Of a DNA stretch of 64,000 bases, positions 1 to 9,187 are shown piece after piece (position 1 is the first letter of the stretch; every line of letters begins with the position of its first letter). The stretch comes from Bacteroides sp. (lineage in GTDB: Bacteria; Bacteroidota; Bacteroidia; Bacteroidales; Bacteroidaceae), in the NCBI GenBank assembly GCA_022648295.1, contig JALCME010000008.1, positions 95,632-159,631 on the forward strand, read 5' to 3'. The notes beneath the pieces are model-generated. The model was given only the letters and a program-made list of their open reading frames with translations. It was not told where the DNA came from and searched no databases. The position numbers and the translations under genes are program-made.

Positions 1-657
1 TCCAGTCCTTTTATCAAGAAAAATCCCTTTGCTCCAAATAAAAACAAACGTTATCGCTTTGACCCGCACTATGCTGCTTTCTATTTCGGATTTGGGAAAT
101 TATCAAATAACAGTTTACAATACTCCACTTCAATTCCTCAAATTAATTCGAAATCATGGGAATGGGGAATTAATCTATTCTACGGGGGCATTGCTATCAC
201 CCCGAACAACCATTGGGGAATCACTGGAAGCTTTGGCTTTGCACGTAGCGTCTACACTTTGGATGACAACTATGGCTTTGAAAAAGTAGGAGGCATCACG
301 GTATGTCAACCGGCATCAGATGGCATAAACTATAGCAAAAGCTGGCTGCGATATTGGTCATTCCGCATTCCGGTTAGCTTGGAATGGCAAACGAGATTCG
401 GGAGCAACCGTACTTTTATCTCAGCTGGTCCCGAATTCGAATGGCGTACAGGCATCACATCAAGAGCAAAATATGATGGCAGTAAGCACACACTAAGTAA
501 CGATCTAAACACCCACCCTTTGGGCCTAAATTTATTAATGCAGGCTGGTTATGGCTGCCTCGGATTCACCGCACGGTTTGCCTTAACATCTCTATTTGAG
601 AAGAACGAGGGTCCTAATGTTTATCCAACTTCTATCGGCATCGGATTATACTGGTAA
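1..657 (+). CDS. Outer-membrane beta-barrel protein, 5'-truncated by the window edge
   Basis: The frame is open from base 1, so the gene begins upstream and only its last 218 residues are seen. An internal ATG at 259 is not needed as a start, because the frame upstream of it reads as good protein (FDPHYAAFYFGFG). The visible part has short alternating polar and aromatic strands and ends in IGIGLYW. A C-terminal aromatic residue is the usual end of an outer-membrane barrel. It resembles the general Bacteroides outer-membrane barrel (PorT-like) class, but I cannot assign a specific family. A role in the outer membrane is inferred; no substrate is suggested. The open frame at 29-289 on the same strand is a shadow of this gene. 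Confidence 0.6.
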   Translation, partial: SSPFIKKNPFAPNKNKRYRFDPHYAAFYFGFGKLSNNSLQYSTSIPQINSKSWEWGINLFYGGIAITPNNHWGITGSFGFARSVYTLDDNYGFEKVGGITVCQPASDGINYSKSWLRYWSFRIPVSLEWQTRFGSNRTFISAGPEFEWRTGITSRAKYDGSKHTLSNDLNTHPLGLNLLMQAGYGCLGFTARFALTSLFEKNEGPNVYPTSIGIGLYW

Positions 658-690
658 TTCGCAACAGAGATTAGGTAACAAAGCTTTTAC

Positions 691-721
691 TTTGCCAAAC
701 CCAAAATAATTTCTATTTTTG
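691..721 (+). promoter_or_regulatory. Bacteroides-type promoter of the guanine deaminase gene
   Basis: TTTG at 691-694 and TATTTTTG at 714-721 are separated by 19 bp, matching the -33/-7 consensus of the primary Bacteroidota sigma factor. Transcription would begin near 727. That leaves about 20 nt before the ATG at 746 and argues against the in-frame TTG at 719. Confidence 0.65.
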
Positions 722-745
722 CCTGTTACTAAAAAACGATCTTAC

Positions 746-1213
746 ATGACAAGAGAAGAATTGATGAGGAGGGCCATTGAACTCTCCATTGAGAACGTTG
801 CAAAAGGTGGCGGTCCATTTGGCGCAGTCATAGCCAAAGATGGTGAAATTATAGCAACAGGAGTAAATAGAGTTACAGCATCATGTGATCCCACTGCCCA
901 TGCAGAAGTCAGTGCTATTCGTGCTGCAACTTCTAAACTAAAGACATTCAATCTTAGTGGATGCGAAATTTACACTTCATGTGAACCTTGCCCTATGTGT
1001 TTGGGAGCCATTTATTGGGCAAGGTTGGATAAGATATACTACGGGAACAACAAAACCGATGCTAAACACATCGGTTTTGATGACTCCTTTATTTATGATG
1101 AACTATCTCTAAAACCTGCAAACCGTAAACTCCCCGCATCAATCCTATTACCGAAGGAAGCAATTAAAGCCTTTGAAGCATGGACTAATAAGGAAAATAA
1201 GCAAATTTATTAG
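746..1213 (+). CDS. Nucleoside/nucleobase deaminase, probably guanine deaminase
   Basis: This 155-residue zinc-dependent deaminase of the CDA fold most resembles the small bacterial guanine deaminases (B. subtilis GuaD class), which convert guanine to xanthine and ammonia in purine salvage. The zinc site is complete: His52-Ala-Glu54 supplies a ligand and the proton shuttle, and PCPMC supplies Cys82 and Cys85. The GGGPFGAV start and the TDAKHIGFDD segment near residue 115 are typical of guanine deaminases rather than TadA. The ATG at 746 is preferred over a TTG at 719 because the promoter box overlaps the latter. It is a single gene ending in a terminator shared with the convergent gene. tRNA adenosine deaminase is the main alternative. 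Confidence 0.85.
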   Translation: MTREELMRRAIELSIENVAKGGGPFGAVIAKDGEIIATGVNRVTASCDPTAHAEVSAIRAATSKLKTFNLSGCEIYTSCEPCPMCLGAIYWARLDKIYYGNNKTDAKHIGFDDSFIYDELSLKPANRKLPASILLPKEAIKAFEAWTNKENKQIY

Positions 1214-1229
1214 TTAAATATGAATGTAC

Positions 1230-1268
1230 AAATCCCCGGAATACTATAACTTAGTTCTCCGGGGATTT
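1230..1268. terminator. Bidirectional intrinsic terminator
   Basis: An 11-bp perfect stem (AAATCCCCGGA at 1230-1240, TCCGGGGATTT at 1258-1268) lies between the stops of convergent genes at 1213 and 1316. The A/T ends supply the U-tract on either strand. Confidence 0.8.
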
Positions 1269-1315
1269 AAATCAAAAACACACATATTTGCAATGAAAGA
1301 TATTACTTGCTTATT

Positions 1316-2995
1316 TTAAAACCGCATGCCTAATGTTAATAGAACTTGGCTACGAGAATCGGTAACTTTCGTTGTAGTTGGAGAGACTAAATTCGTTACA
1401 TTTCCATCTTGTACCGGGAAAAAGAAAGGATAAAAATCAGCTTTCTGTACGGAATACTTATAAGCTAAATCAGCATAGAACAGAGAACCACGATAGCCTA
1501 TGCCCAGAGTATAATTACTCAAAGACTTGAGATTGGCGAAATCGGTATCTGTCTGTATAGAATTCACTGGTAAATATTTAACAGCATCGTTTTTATAAGC
1601 GGAAGAACTGTAATTATAACCTAAACGGAGAGCGAATTCAGGAACAACCTTATATTCCAAACCTGCGCGAATAGTGCTCACCCCCTTTAAACACAGCTTG
1701 GCCTCTCTTGTTTCATAATCTTTTTTATTCCCATCAGAATCGTAGTATCTCATAGAAGAATAATCCTTATATTCGTACTCTGCTCCCAGCGCAAGCTGGC
1801 TACCAATTGTATACGCCAAACTCAGGTTATAAGTCCATGGAGTATTCAGCTTATACTCCTGCTTCATATCATAATTATTTAAATAGTCATAACTATCTAC
1901 CGTAAAAGAAACCTTTTTCTGCTCTTGTTCAGAATACAAATCAGAAACAAGACGTGCAGAAGTGCCCCATGTTAGATTATAAAAGATTGGAGTATGTACC
2001 GCAAGTCCCACACGCAAAGGTGAATACTCAAAAGGACGAAATATTGCTCCCAGTTTTACGTCAAAACCCGATCCCGTCACTTTATTGAAACTTTCTAAGA
2101 AATATCCACTTCCTGTAGGACTTCCATTTGCATTACGAAAATCTTCATCATACAACGTATATTTATTATAATCCACATCATAAGCTCCAACAGTCAATCC
2201 GAGATAGATCCGATCATTAAAATTAAATGCAATATTAAAATCATATTGATCAATTCCTCCGGTCTCCCGCGAACGAAATTCACGTAAATACGGATAGTCA
2301 TTATCTCCAAGCATACTTATATAAGAGTCCTCAAGGTATAGCGGATTCCCATCTTTATCCTTTAGTTGATTATTGTCTTTATCCATGTAGGGGTATCCCG
2401 TATTATTAGTAGTTACCTGCGGATCTATCAAATGACCTTTATAGGCTAATGCAGAAAGCCAACCAATATTACCATCATTAAACGGATTAGTATTATTCCA
2501 AGACTGAGGCGTTGGATTAATTCCTTTAGAAAATGACTCTATAAAAAAAAGTTGAGACATTCCATTCAGGTCACCAGCCAAATCCATACTGCGATTAAAC
2601 GATTTCGCCTTATGATAATTAAATCCAATATTCACATATCGCAACGGAGTTTCATTTCCTATCTTTGTAGCTATCACAAAGCCTGCATTATCAAAACTCC
2701 AACGATTTTTATCTGCATTAAATGATTCTCCCTCGTATTTGCTTTTTGTTCCCATACTAGAATACCCAAAAGACATCATGGCATCATTACTGCGATAAAT
2801 ACCTATACCAGCCGGATTTGTTCCAATAGTTGATATATCACCACCCAAGGCTCCCATAGCACCTCCCATCCCAACAAAACGGGCTGTTCCATTTAAATCC
2901 TTACTAGCCATATCCGTAGCATCATATATAGTCTGTGCGCCTGCACCTACTGCTACAAATAAGCCCAGTGCTATCATTGTCATTTTATTTTTCAT
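1316..2995 (-). CDS. FadL/OmpP1-like outer-membrane transport protein
   Basis: The product has 559 residues with an N-terminal signal peptide ending near GAGAQ. This is followed by a conserved segment rich in Gly (FVGMGGAMGALGGD, then GTNPAGIGIYR). That N-terminal plug-like pattern is typical of the OmpP1/FadL/TodX family and of the Bacteroides proteins often labelled hemin receptor. The remainder alternates aromatic strands and ends LLTLGMRF, consistent with a closed barrel whose last residue is Phe. It probably moves a hydrophobic ligand across the outer membrane, but the ligand is unknown. The start is taken at 2995, where a clean signal peptide begins; ATG at 3004 and an earlier in-frame start at 3022 are possible. 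It lies 45 bp downstream of the low-complexity gene and is probably cotranscribed with it. Confidence 0.7.
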   Translation of the reverse strand: MKNKMTMIALGLFVAVGAGAQTIYDATDMASKDLNGTARFVGMGGAMGALGGDISTIGTNPAGIGIYRSNDAMMSFGYSSMGTKSKYEGESFNADKNRWSFDNAGFVIATKIGNETPLRYVNIGFNYHKAKSFNRSMDLAGDLNGMSQLFFIESFSKGINPTPQSWNNTNPFNDGNIGWLSALAYKGHLIDPQVTTNNTGYPYMDKDNNQLKDKDGNPLYLEDSYISMLGDNDYPYLREFRSRETGGIDQYDFNIAFNFNDRIYLGLTVGAYDVDYNKYTLYDEDFRNANGSPTGSGYFLESFNKVTGSGFDVKLGAIFRPFEYSPLRVGLAVHTPIFYNLTWGTSARLVSDLYSEQEQKKVSFTVDSYDYLNNYDMKQEYKLNTPWTYNLSLAYTIGSQLALGAEYEYKDYSSMRYYDSDGNKKDYETREAKLCLKGVSTIRAGLEYKVVPEFALRLGYNYSSSAYKNDAVKYLPVNSIQTDTDFANLKSLSNYTLGIGYRGSLFYADLAYKYSVQKADFYPFFFPVQDGNVTNLVSPTTTKVTDSRSQVLLTLGMRF

Positions 2996-3040
2996 AACCA
3001 ACATCTTTTTAATGTCAAACACTCATCTATCTTCACGCTT

Positions 3041-4369
3041 TTATCTTCGTCTCGTAGATCCGCCTCCACTGGAACGGGTACTTCCACTTGAACGAGATGA
3101 ACCGCCACCTGAAGAGTAGCTGCTACCACTCGAACGGGAACTATTACCTGATGAGTAGGAAGAGCGACCGCTATCATAAGATCTGCTATTATTATAAGAA
3201 GGTGTTGAAGAGCTTCTACGACTTTCACCAGAATAAGAACTCCGAGACGGAGCGTCAGAGCTTCCACGACTATAAGTAGGAGTAGTGCTCCTGTAAGTTC
3301 GGGATGAAGAAGAGCGTTCCGATGGAGACGCACTGCTACGCACGCTTTCTACATTTCTGGTATAAGAGCTATTCCGCGTACTGCTAGGACGTGTATACAT
3401 CGTTCTTCTGGAAGAAGCCGCATCAGTACGTTCATAGCCTGACCGTTCTTCAGTAGAACGGGTGCCAACCACCCGGCGTACAGTTGTCGTACCCCGTCTC
3501 ACTTGACCGTTTTGCATGCTTCTGGAAGTATACAAACCACGACGCATATCACCGGAAGTACCATTAGAAATAACCCTGCGCACATTCTCCGGACGTGATC
3601 CAAAGGAACGACGATTGGTGTAATATCCAGGAGAGCTCCAATGACTACCTCCCCAATAACCGCCGCCACCGTAATAGCCTGGAGAATAATGATGGTGATA
3701 ATATCCACCCCAGCCCCCATAGAAGCCTCCCCAGCCAAAAGACCAGTCATTATACCAACCACCCCAACCATAGTTATTCCAACCATAATAAGGATAGCCT
3801 CCCCAACCGTAAGAATTGTAACGCCAATCCCACCATAAGCGATTAGTAAATGTAGGGAATGCATAAGCATACATTCCATCAGTATAAACATTCCAATCCC
3901 AGGAATTTGATCCATAAACAATATCCCAATAAAGAGGACTGCTAATGCTCACGGCAAAACGTGGATTACGAAAACGGATTAAACGCAAAGCATATTCATA
4001 GTCATCCTCACTTCCGTCAAATCCATTCACCCACTCACCATCAGGATCAGAAACTGGCTTTTCCTCCACATATAAAGTATCATTATCCATAGAGAAATTA
4101 TTATCTTTCGATGTATAACGACGATTGTATTCATCTACATCACGGATATTTCCTTTACGGTCTTTTATAATAACTGTGGTATTTCCCGGAGATGTATAAA
4201 CAGTAGTCGGCGCATTCGACTTTACTACAACTTGCTTTTTTTCAGGCGCTTTCTTCTCTTCCTTTTGATTTTTGGAAGGAATGTAGTAAAGGTCGTCATC
4301 TATGCTTTGTGCCGAAAGCGACCACGGAAGGCACAAGGCAAAAAGCGATAAAAAAACAATCTTTTTCAT
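3041..4369 (-). CDS. Secreted low-complexity protein: Gly/Tyr/Trp-rich centre, Ser/Arg-rich tail
   Basis: I do not recognise a named family. The 442-residue product starts with a signal peptide (cleavage near SLSAQ), followed by a charged region to about residue 110. Next comes a segment (about 140-255) dominated by Trp, Tyr and Gly with a YYHHHYSPGYYGGGGYWGG core. The C-terminal 170 residues are a Ser/Arg/Tyr/Thr-rich disordered tail ending in SSGGGSTRRR. It is the promoter-proximal gene of a two-gene unit with the FadL-like protein. An extracytoplasmic structural or adhesive role is speculation. Several long open frames on both strands over 3.1-3.9 kb are by-products of its biased codons. 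Confidence 0.6.
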   Translation of the reverse strand: MKKIVFLSLFALCLPWSLSAQSIDDDLYYIPSKNQKEEKKAPEKKQVVVKSNAPTTVYTSPGNTTVIIKDRKGNIRDVDEYNRRYTSKDNNFSMDNDTLYVEEKPVSDPDGEWVNGFDGSEDDYEYALRLIRFRNPRFAVSISSPLYWDIVYGSNSWDWNVYTDGMYAYAFPTFTNRLWWDWRYNSYGWGGYPYYGWNNYGWGGWYNDWSFGWGGFYGGWGGYYHHHYSPGYYGGGGYWGGSHWSSPGYYTNRRSFGSRPENVRRVISNGTSGDMRRGLYTSRSMQNGQVRRGTTTVRRVVGTRSTEERSGYERTDAASSRRTMYTRPSSTRNSSYTRNVESVRSSASPSERSSSSRTYRSTTPTYSRGSSDAPSRSSYSGESRRSSSTPSYNNSRSYDSGRSSYSSGNSSRSSGSSYSSGGGSSRSSGSTRSSGGGSTRRR

Positions 4370-4410
4370 ATTTACAGGTTTTATAAGTTGTACATCACTA
4401 TTTCACGACT

Positions 4411-4418
4411 CAAAGATA
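4411..4418 (-). promoter_or_regulatory. -7 box of the low-complexity/OmpP1 operon
   Basis: CAAAGATA read on the minus strand is TATCTTTG, an exact TAnnTTTG box, 42 bp before the ATG at 4369. No clear -33 box was seen. Confidence 0.5.
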
Positions 4419-4483
4419 GCCATGGTTTTCACCGTTTACGGGATATTTTCCCCAAAGATTTATAGGGATTTCCCTAAATGGCT

Positions 4484-4491
4484 TATCTTTG
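4484..4491 (+). promoter_or_regulatory. -7 box of prmA
   Basis: TATCTTTG is an exact match to TAnnTTTG, about 95 bp before the prmA ATG at 4586. It is divergent from the operon box at 4411-4418. Confidence 0.5.
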
Positions 4492-4585
4492 CAATCACTA
4501 ATGCAACACATATAGATCCATTCTTTAATTAAGAACAAGTTATCAGGAGTGATTGCATCTACATTTAACAATAAATTATATTTCA

Positions 4586-5428
4586 ATGAAATATTTAGAA
4601 TTTAAATTTCATCCCGTTCCTTGTACTGAAACCATAAATGATGTATTATCTGCCGTTTTGGGAGACATCGGCTTTGAAAGCTTTGTGGAACAGACAGATG
4701 GCATTGCGGCATACATACCTCAAAACTCATATAAAGAGCACGCTCTTCAAGAAACCATCGCAAATTTTCCTATAAATAACGTAAGCATTGAGTATACTTA
4801 TCTGGAAGCGGAAGATAAGGACTGGAATCAAGAATGGGAGAAGAATTTCTTTCAGCCTATCGTAATAGACAACCGATGCGTAATCCACAGTACATTTCAT
4901 CACGATGTCCCCAAAGCTCAATATGATATTATAATTAATCCACAGATGGCCTTCGGAACAGGACATCACGAAACAACAAGTCTCATCATCTCTGAATTAC
5001 TGGATGCTGATTTGCAAAAGAAATCGGTACTTGATATGGGATGTGGCACTTCGATACTCGCAATACTAGCCCGTATGCGTGGTGCTTCTTCATGTACGGC
5101 AATAGATATTGATGACTGGTGTGTGCGCAATTCACTTGAAAACATCGTCCTAAATAAAGTAGACAACATAAGTGTATCACAAGGTGATGCATCTGCTCTT
5201 ACCGGCAAAGGACCTTTTGACGTCATCATTGCCAATATAAACCGCAATATACTTTTAAACGACATGAAACAATATGTGAAATGCATGCATCCCGGTTCCG
5301 AACTATACATGAGTGGATTCTATGTGGAAGATATTCCTGCTATACAAACGGAAGCAGAGCGTAATGGACTTAAGTTCGTCAATCACAGGCAAAAAAACCG
5401 ATGGACTGCTGTAAAATTCACAGCATAA
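4586..5428 (+). CDS. prmA: Ribosomal protein L11 methyltransferase
   Basis: PrmA uses S-adenosylmethionine to methylate the lysines and N-terminus of ribosomal protein L11 in the cytoplasm. The 280-residue product has the family layout: an N-terminal substrate-recognition part, the linker motif NPQMAFGTGHHETT, then the SAM-binding motif LDMGCGTSILAIL near residue 150. The catalytic-pocket motif follows as IIANINRNIL (the NPPY-equivalent ANI motif of the family). The ATG at 4586 (MKYLEFKF) is chosen over an upstream in-frame TTG at 4553. It is monocistronic and convergent with the permease genes. Confidence 0.92.
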   Translation: MKYLEFKFHPVPCTETINDVLSAVLGDIGFESFVEQTDGIAAYIPQNSYKEHALQETIANFPINNVSIEYTYLEAEDKDWNQEWEKNFFQPIVIDNRCVIHSTFHHDVPKAQYDIIINPQMAFGTGHHETTSLIISELLDADLQKKSVLDMGCGTSILAILARMRGASSCTAIDIDDWCVRNSLENIVLNKVDNISVSQGDASALTGKGPFDVIIANINRNILLNDMKQYVKCMHPGSELYMSGFYVEDIPAIQTEAERNGLKFVNHRQKNRWTAVKFTA

Positions 5429-5473
5429 AAGAAGTTCCATCGAATTCTTTGATAAAAAGTATCCATAAAGTAA

Positions 5474-6739
5474 TTATTCATCTTTTAATATTTCCACAGG
5501 GGATATACGGCTTATAGTATGTGCGGGAATATAAACGCCAAGCCATGTAACTATAAGCATCAAGACATATACAATAAATGTGACAATTATAAAATGATAA
5601 AAGAAATAATTTGTTATATATAAATTATCATTGCCAGGGATATTATCGTTCAGTTTATAGAGACCTTCGAAATAGGCCCATTGAAAATATAAGAAACAAC
5701 CTATAAGCACTGCAACAGTTGTCATTACAAAAGCTTCCCTAATCAGCATCCAATAAATACCTCTAGGTGAAGCACCATATGAAAGCCGGATACCTATTTC
5801 TTCACGCCGGGTTCGTGTATGAAACCAAAAAGTGCCACTAACAGCCAATAATAAATTAATTATAAAAAAGTAAGCCAGTACATATTTCATCCGTATTTCA
5901 TTTGTCACCCCTTCTTGGATATCACTTTCACTCTGTACCAGATGAAAAGGAGCCAATTTGCTGAAAACAAGAGAACCGGATACAAGATGATCATCTATCC
6001 ATGGCATAAATTCTTCCATAAAATGTTTTTCCGAAACACCGGATTTAGTACGAAAGAAGATTCGTACGCTATGTTTAAACGCCCAATCTGGCATTTTATC
6101 CAACCACGGCACAAAACGTATAAGATACGGTTGCATACTATTACGCATTTTAACAGGTTTCACCAACCCTACTACGCGCATTTCCGCACTATCCGGACCA
6201 TAAACTCGTTTTCCAACTAAATCACCTTTATTATTGGATAGTAGTTTTGCTGCATCTTCCGTCATCAAAATTGTACCGGAAGTAAATTTTGTATTTTCTA
6301 ATGTTTCCCAAGTCCCGTCTTTTGCTGAACAAAAGCGCCAAGTTTGAAAGAAACTAGAATGAGGGAAAAAGGGAATATAAGACATAGGCACTTTCATTGT
6401 ATCTTTATAGACAAAACTCACATTGTTTCCAGGAGAACTTGGATAAGCACCCCGCAAGACACAAGTTGCCGACTCAATATCTCGATAATTTCGTAACTCT
6501 TCCATGATGCGCTCATAATCTCTAAGTGGAACAGAAATTGTATCCGTTAAATTACGTACCAGCTCTAGACGATATAAACCATCTGCATCATATCCACCCG
6601 GAATGGATTGATTATATTTTAAAACAAACAGAGGATCAATAATAGCCCAACTCACAATAGTAATCACTACCAATTCCAACATAATCCAAAGATTATGCCG
6701 TCGGGTATTCCACAACATTTTAATAATTTGCCTCAGCAT
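5474..6739 (-). CDS. FtsX/MacB-type ABC transporter permease (second of pair)
   Basis: This is a 421-residue membrane protein with one N-terminal transmembrane helix (about 18-40), a periplasmic domain of about 230 residues of the MacB_PCD type, and three C-terminal helices. The C-terminal part has the FtsX signature region (TRRREEIGIRLSYGASPRGIYWML) and the closing PAHTISRISPVEILKDE, which is typical of Bacteroides FtsX-family permeases. It starts 5 bp after the stop of the upstream permease, so the two form an operon and probably a heterodimer. No ATPase gene is nearby, so the energising subunit must be encoded elsewhere. The substrate is unknown; lipoprotein or peptide export, or mechanotransmission, are the family roles. 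Confidence 0.8.
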   Translation of the reverse strand: MLRQIIKMLWNTRRHNLWIMLELVVITIVSWAIIDPLFVLKYNQSIPGGYDADGLYRLELVRNLTDTISVPLRDYERIMEELRNYRDIESATCVLRGAYPSSPGNNVSFVYKDTMKVPMSYIPFFPHSSFFQTWRFCSAKDGTWETLENTKFTSGTILMTEDAAKLLSNNKGDLVGKRVYGPDSAEMRVVGLVKPVKMRNSMQPYLIRFVPWLDKMPDWAFKHSVRIFFRTKSGVSEKHFMEEFMPWIDDHLVSGSLVFSKLAPFHLVQSESDIQEGVTNEIRMKYVLAYFFIINLLLAVSGTFWFHTRTRREEIGIRLSYGASPRGIYWMLIREAFVMTTVAVLIGCFLYFQWAYFEGLYKLNDNIPGNDNLYITNYFFYHFIIVTFIVYVLMLIVTWLGVYIPAHTISRISPVEILKDE

Positions 6740-6744
6740 ATTTA

Positions 6745-8052
6745 TTATTTCTGTTTATTAAGCGAATAAACAATTTCTTTTTTTAAAGTTACATAAGCTG
6801 GAATTAATGCTGAACACACATTCAGCACAATACAAACCATAAAGGTCACCAAGAACAGAATGGGACTAAAGAGCATATCCGCAGTAAGACTCATCTGCGT
6901 AAGGTCAGATAAGGATTGCATCCCGCCATCCAAGATAGTTAATAACCAATCCTTTGCAAATAATATGATTCCAAAAGATAACAATAATCCCAATACCCCA
7001 CCGAAACAAGTGAGCAAAAGATTTTCCCACATAATTTGTGAGAATAACTGTTTCCCAGTCGCTCCAAAAGCTTTACGTACCCCCATTTCCGGAAGCCGAT
7101 GCTCCATACATGAAGAAATCATTCCCGAGAGATTGAGCGCCGGTACTAACAATAGCATGCATAACCATAAACCTATCTGTTTAAAGATTTTAAGGAAATC
7201 CAGATCTTTCATATCTTCAGTGTAAAACAAGGTTTTCCAATATAGATAGGGCTGCCCGTGCATCAATAAAAAACTACCATCCTGATTTTGCTCATTAAAT
7301 TTACGAACATACTCATCTACCCCAGCCCTTACTTCACGAATATTCAAAGCTGAAGGTAACAAAAATACAGCCTGAAACGGTCCAAGTATATCCCCATCAG
7401 AAGCACCTTGTATTGTATAACTAGGAATACTACTATATGGTAGCCACACTTCTGCATAGCTTACTTTAGTAACATAACTTGGAGACTTCACAACACCACA
7501 CACCCGGTAATCTACGTAATTCAGCTCCATATGTCGCCCTACTATTTCAATTTCCCCAAATATGCGTCGTGCCATATCCTCTGAGACAACAGCTACATGC
7601 ATTCCACTTTGAAAATCTGCATCTGTAAAAGGTTTCCCTTGAACAAAAGAGAAACCAAATATCTTCCAAAATTCCGGATCAGTTGCCTTTACCCAAACAG
7701 AAAATGGGCGTTTTACTCCATTAACCTTTACAAGCCAGCTCTCAGCATCCTTTACAGCTGACACTGCTTCAGTTCCTTTTAATGAAGAAAAACATTTTCT
7801 TATAAAATCGGAAGAGTATCTCCATGTATTATTTAACGAATGATCTTTTATATCCTGCATATGCGCTGTTGGTGCAATAGCCATACGAGTACGATATATT
7901 TCCGGATAAATGTCCGCGATCTTTATATAATAAATAATAACAAGTATCATCACCATAGAAATAGCCAGTCCAGTAGCTACAATATAAAATGTACTAAATA
8001 GTGGATTTTGACGTAACAAATGGATAGCTTGTCCCAAATATTTTTTTATCAT
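6745..8052 (-). CDS. FtsX/MacB-type ABC transporter permease (first of pair)
   Basis: The 435-residue product has an N-terminal helix (about 20-44), a large periplasmic MacB_PCD-like domain and three C-terminal helices. Before helix 2 it has HRLPEMGVRKAFGATGKQLF, the conserved cytoplasmic coupling segment of FtsX-family permeases. It is the promoter-proximal gene of the two-permease operon. Its periplasmic half differs from that of the second permease, so they are not a recent duplication. Function as above, without a visible ATPase. The 214 bp upstream show no clear promoter box. Confidence 0.8.
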   Translation of the reverse strand: MIKKYLGQAIHLLRQNPLFSTFYIVATGLAISMVMILVIIYYIKIADIYPEIYRTRMAIAPTAHMQDIKDHSLNNTWRYSSDFIRKCFSSLKGTEAVSAVKDAESWLVKVNGVKRPFSVWVKATDPEFWKIFGFSFVQGKPFTDADFQSGMHVAVVSEDMARRIFGEIEIVGRHMELNYVDYRVCGVVKSPSYVTKVSYAEVWLPYSSIPSYTIQGASDGDILGPFQAVFLLPSALNIREVRAGVDEYVRKFNEQNQDGSFLLMHGQPYLYWKTLFYTEDMKDLDFLKIFKQIGLWLCMLLLVPALNLSGMISSCMEHRLPEMGVRKAFGATGKQLFSQIMWENLLLTCFGGVLGLLLSFGIILFAKDWLLTILDGGMQSLSDLTQMSLTADMLFSPILFLVTFMVCIVLNVCSALIPAYVTLKKEIVYSLNKQK

Positions 8053-8266
8053 ACAAATAATCTACTTTATCTTATTGAAAGCAAAGAACAATAAAAGTAC
8101 CAAATTCTTTAAGAAAGTTATCCAACTGATTATCAGAGCAATATCAATAAATTATATTGTCCATATTCGAACATCTGTTCAATAATGAACGATGCTTTTA
8201 TCCCTGTACAATTAGGTTCATATGATATACAATTAAATAATCAACATTTTTAACACAAATAAGTGA

Positions 8267-9118
8267 TCACTTTTGCAAAGTAAGTGCTTTTAAGTCTTCC
8301 AGTGACCCATTAAAAACGTTTAGATCAACATCTTTTTTAATGCCCGGTACACTGCCTGCATCAGTATGTTGCCAAAAAGTCCAACGACCTTCGTACTTCA
8401 CCGAATCCACATAATAATGGGCTATCCAGTAAGGATAGGAATCAAACACGGGATCATCCAAATAACGGGTCTTAAATTTATATGAGGTATAAAGAATAGG
8501 TTTCACCCCATAGTGGGTTTCGACACAATCGAGCCAAGTTTTAACAGCCGTTTTCAACTCGCCGACAGAACGCTTGCCATTGCTCTCCACATCAAGCACC
8601 GGAGGTAAATCACCGACAGAAAGATGAACCGACCGAATAAAAAAATCAGCTTGTTTACGAGGATCTGTTTTGGGGGAGAAAAAATGATATGCCCCCCGAA
8701 TAAAACCATACTGACGGGCGCAATCAAAATTATGGCTAAAAGCATCATCACTATGGTCGTCTCCTTCCGTAGCTTTCATAAAAATAAATCGAATAGGAAA
8801 TCCTGTGTTTTGACTACTGATTAATTGCTCCCAATCAATGACACCTTGATGGTGGGATATATCAATTCCGTGCACTTCATAGCAGCAGGGCATGCACACT
8901 CCATACTCTTTCTGACCATGACAAGGCTTCCATCTATAAGCATACGGACGTATAAAAAACCAATAAAATCCAGTAGAAAAAGCGATTACAACAACAAAGG
9001 CAATTATGTTACGTAGCCATGTAGGCATAGTACGTACCCGATGTTTTTTCACACGGCGGGAAGATCTCTTACGGGGCGTGGATTTACGGCGGGAAGTATT
9101 GCTTGTTTTTGCTGCCAT
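8267..9118 (-). CDS. Membrane-anchored GH25 lysozyme-like muramidase
   Basis: The product has 283 residues. The first 30 are strongly basic (Lys/Arg-rich cytoplasmic tail), then one transmembrane helix (about 36-56), then a GH25 catalytic domain. The GH25 motifs are clear: HGIDISHHQG with Asp86, FMKATEG, and PPVLDVES carrying the catalytic Asp/Glu pair. The end (TFWQHTDAG followed by DLNVFNG) matches the family's last strand. GH25 enzymes cut the MurNAc-GlcNAc bond of peptidoglycan. Here the enzyme would sit on the outer face of the inner membrane and probably acts in wall remodelling rather than lysis. Four cysteines between residues 66 and 79 could form disulfides. It is a single gene. Confidence 0.88.
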   Translation of the reverse strand: MAAKTSNTSRRKSTPRKRSSRRVKKHRVRTMPTWLRNIIAFVVVIAFSTGFYWFFIRPYAYRWKPCHGQKEYGVCMPCCYEVHGIDISHHQGVIDWEQLISSQNTGFPIRFIFMKATEGDDHSDDAFSHNFDCARQYGFIRGAYHFFSPKTDPRKQADFFIRSVHLSVGDLPPVLDVESNGKRSVGELKTAVKTWLDCVETHYGVKPILYTSYKFKTRYLDDPVFDSYPYWIAHYYVDSVKYEGRWTFWQHTDAGSVPGIKKDVDLNVFNGSLEDLKALTLQK

Positions 9119-9152
9119 TACTTACTTAAGAAATAACAATAAACTATAGATA

Positions 9153-9160
9153 CAAATATA
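9153..9160 (-). promoter_or_regulatory. -7 box of the GH25 gene
   Basis: CAAATATA is TATATTTG on the minus strand, 35 bp before the ATG at 9118. No -33 box is evident at the right distance. Confidence 0.45.
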
Positions 9161-9187
9161 CAAATTAAAAGCAAAGAAGTGACTTAA

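Noticed and set aside
29..289. An 86-residue open frame at the left edge
   Set aside because: Another frame is open from base 1 to 657 and reads as a coherent barrel protein; this one overlaps it out of frame.
2992..3921. Open frames of 113 and 140 residues on the minus strand and 63-83 residues on the plus strand over the low-complexity gene
   Set aside because: They come from the biased Gly/Tyr/Trp and Ser/Arg codons of the gene at 3041-4369; their translations are simple repeats without start signals.
4553..4585. A longer N-terminus for PrmA from a TTG at 4553
   Set aside because: The extra 11 residues are not typical of PrmA, and the ATG at 4586 gives the standard start.
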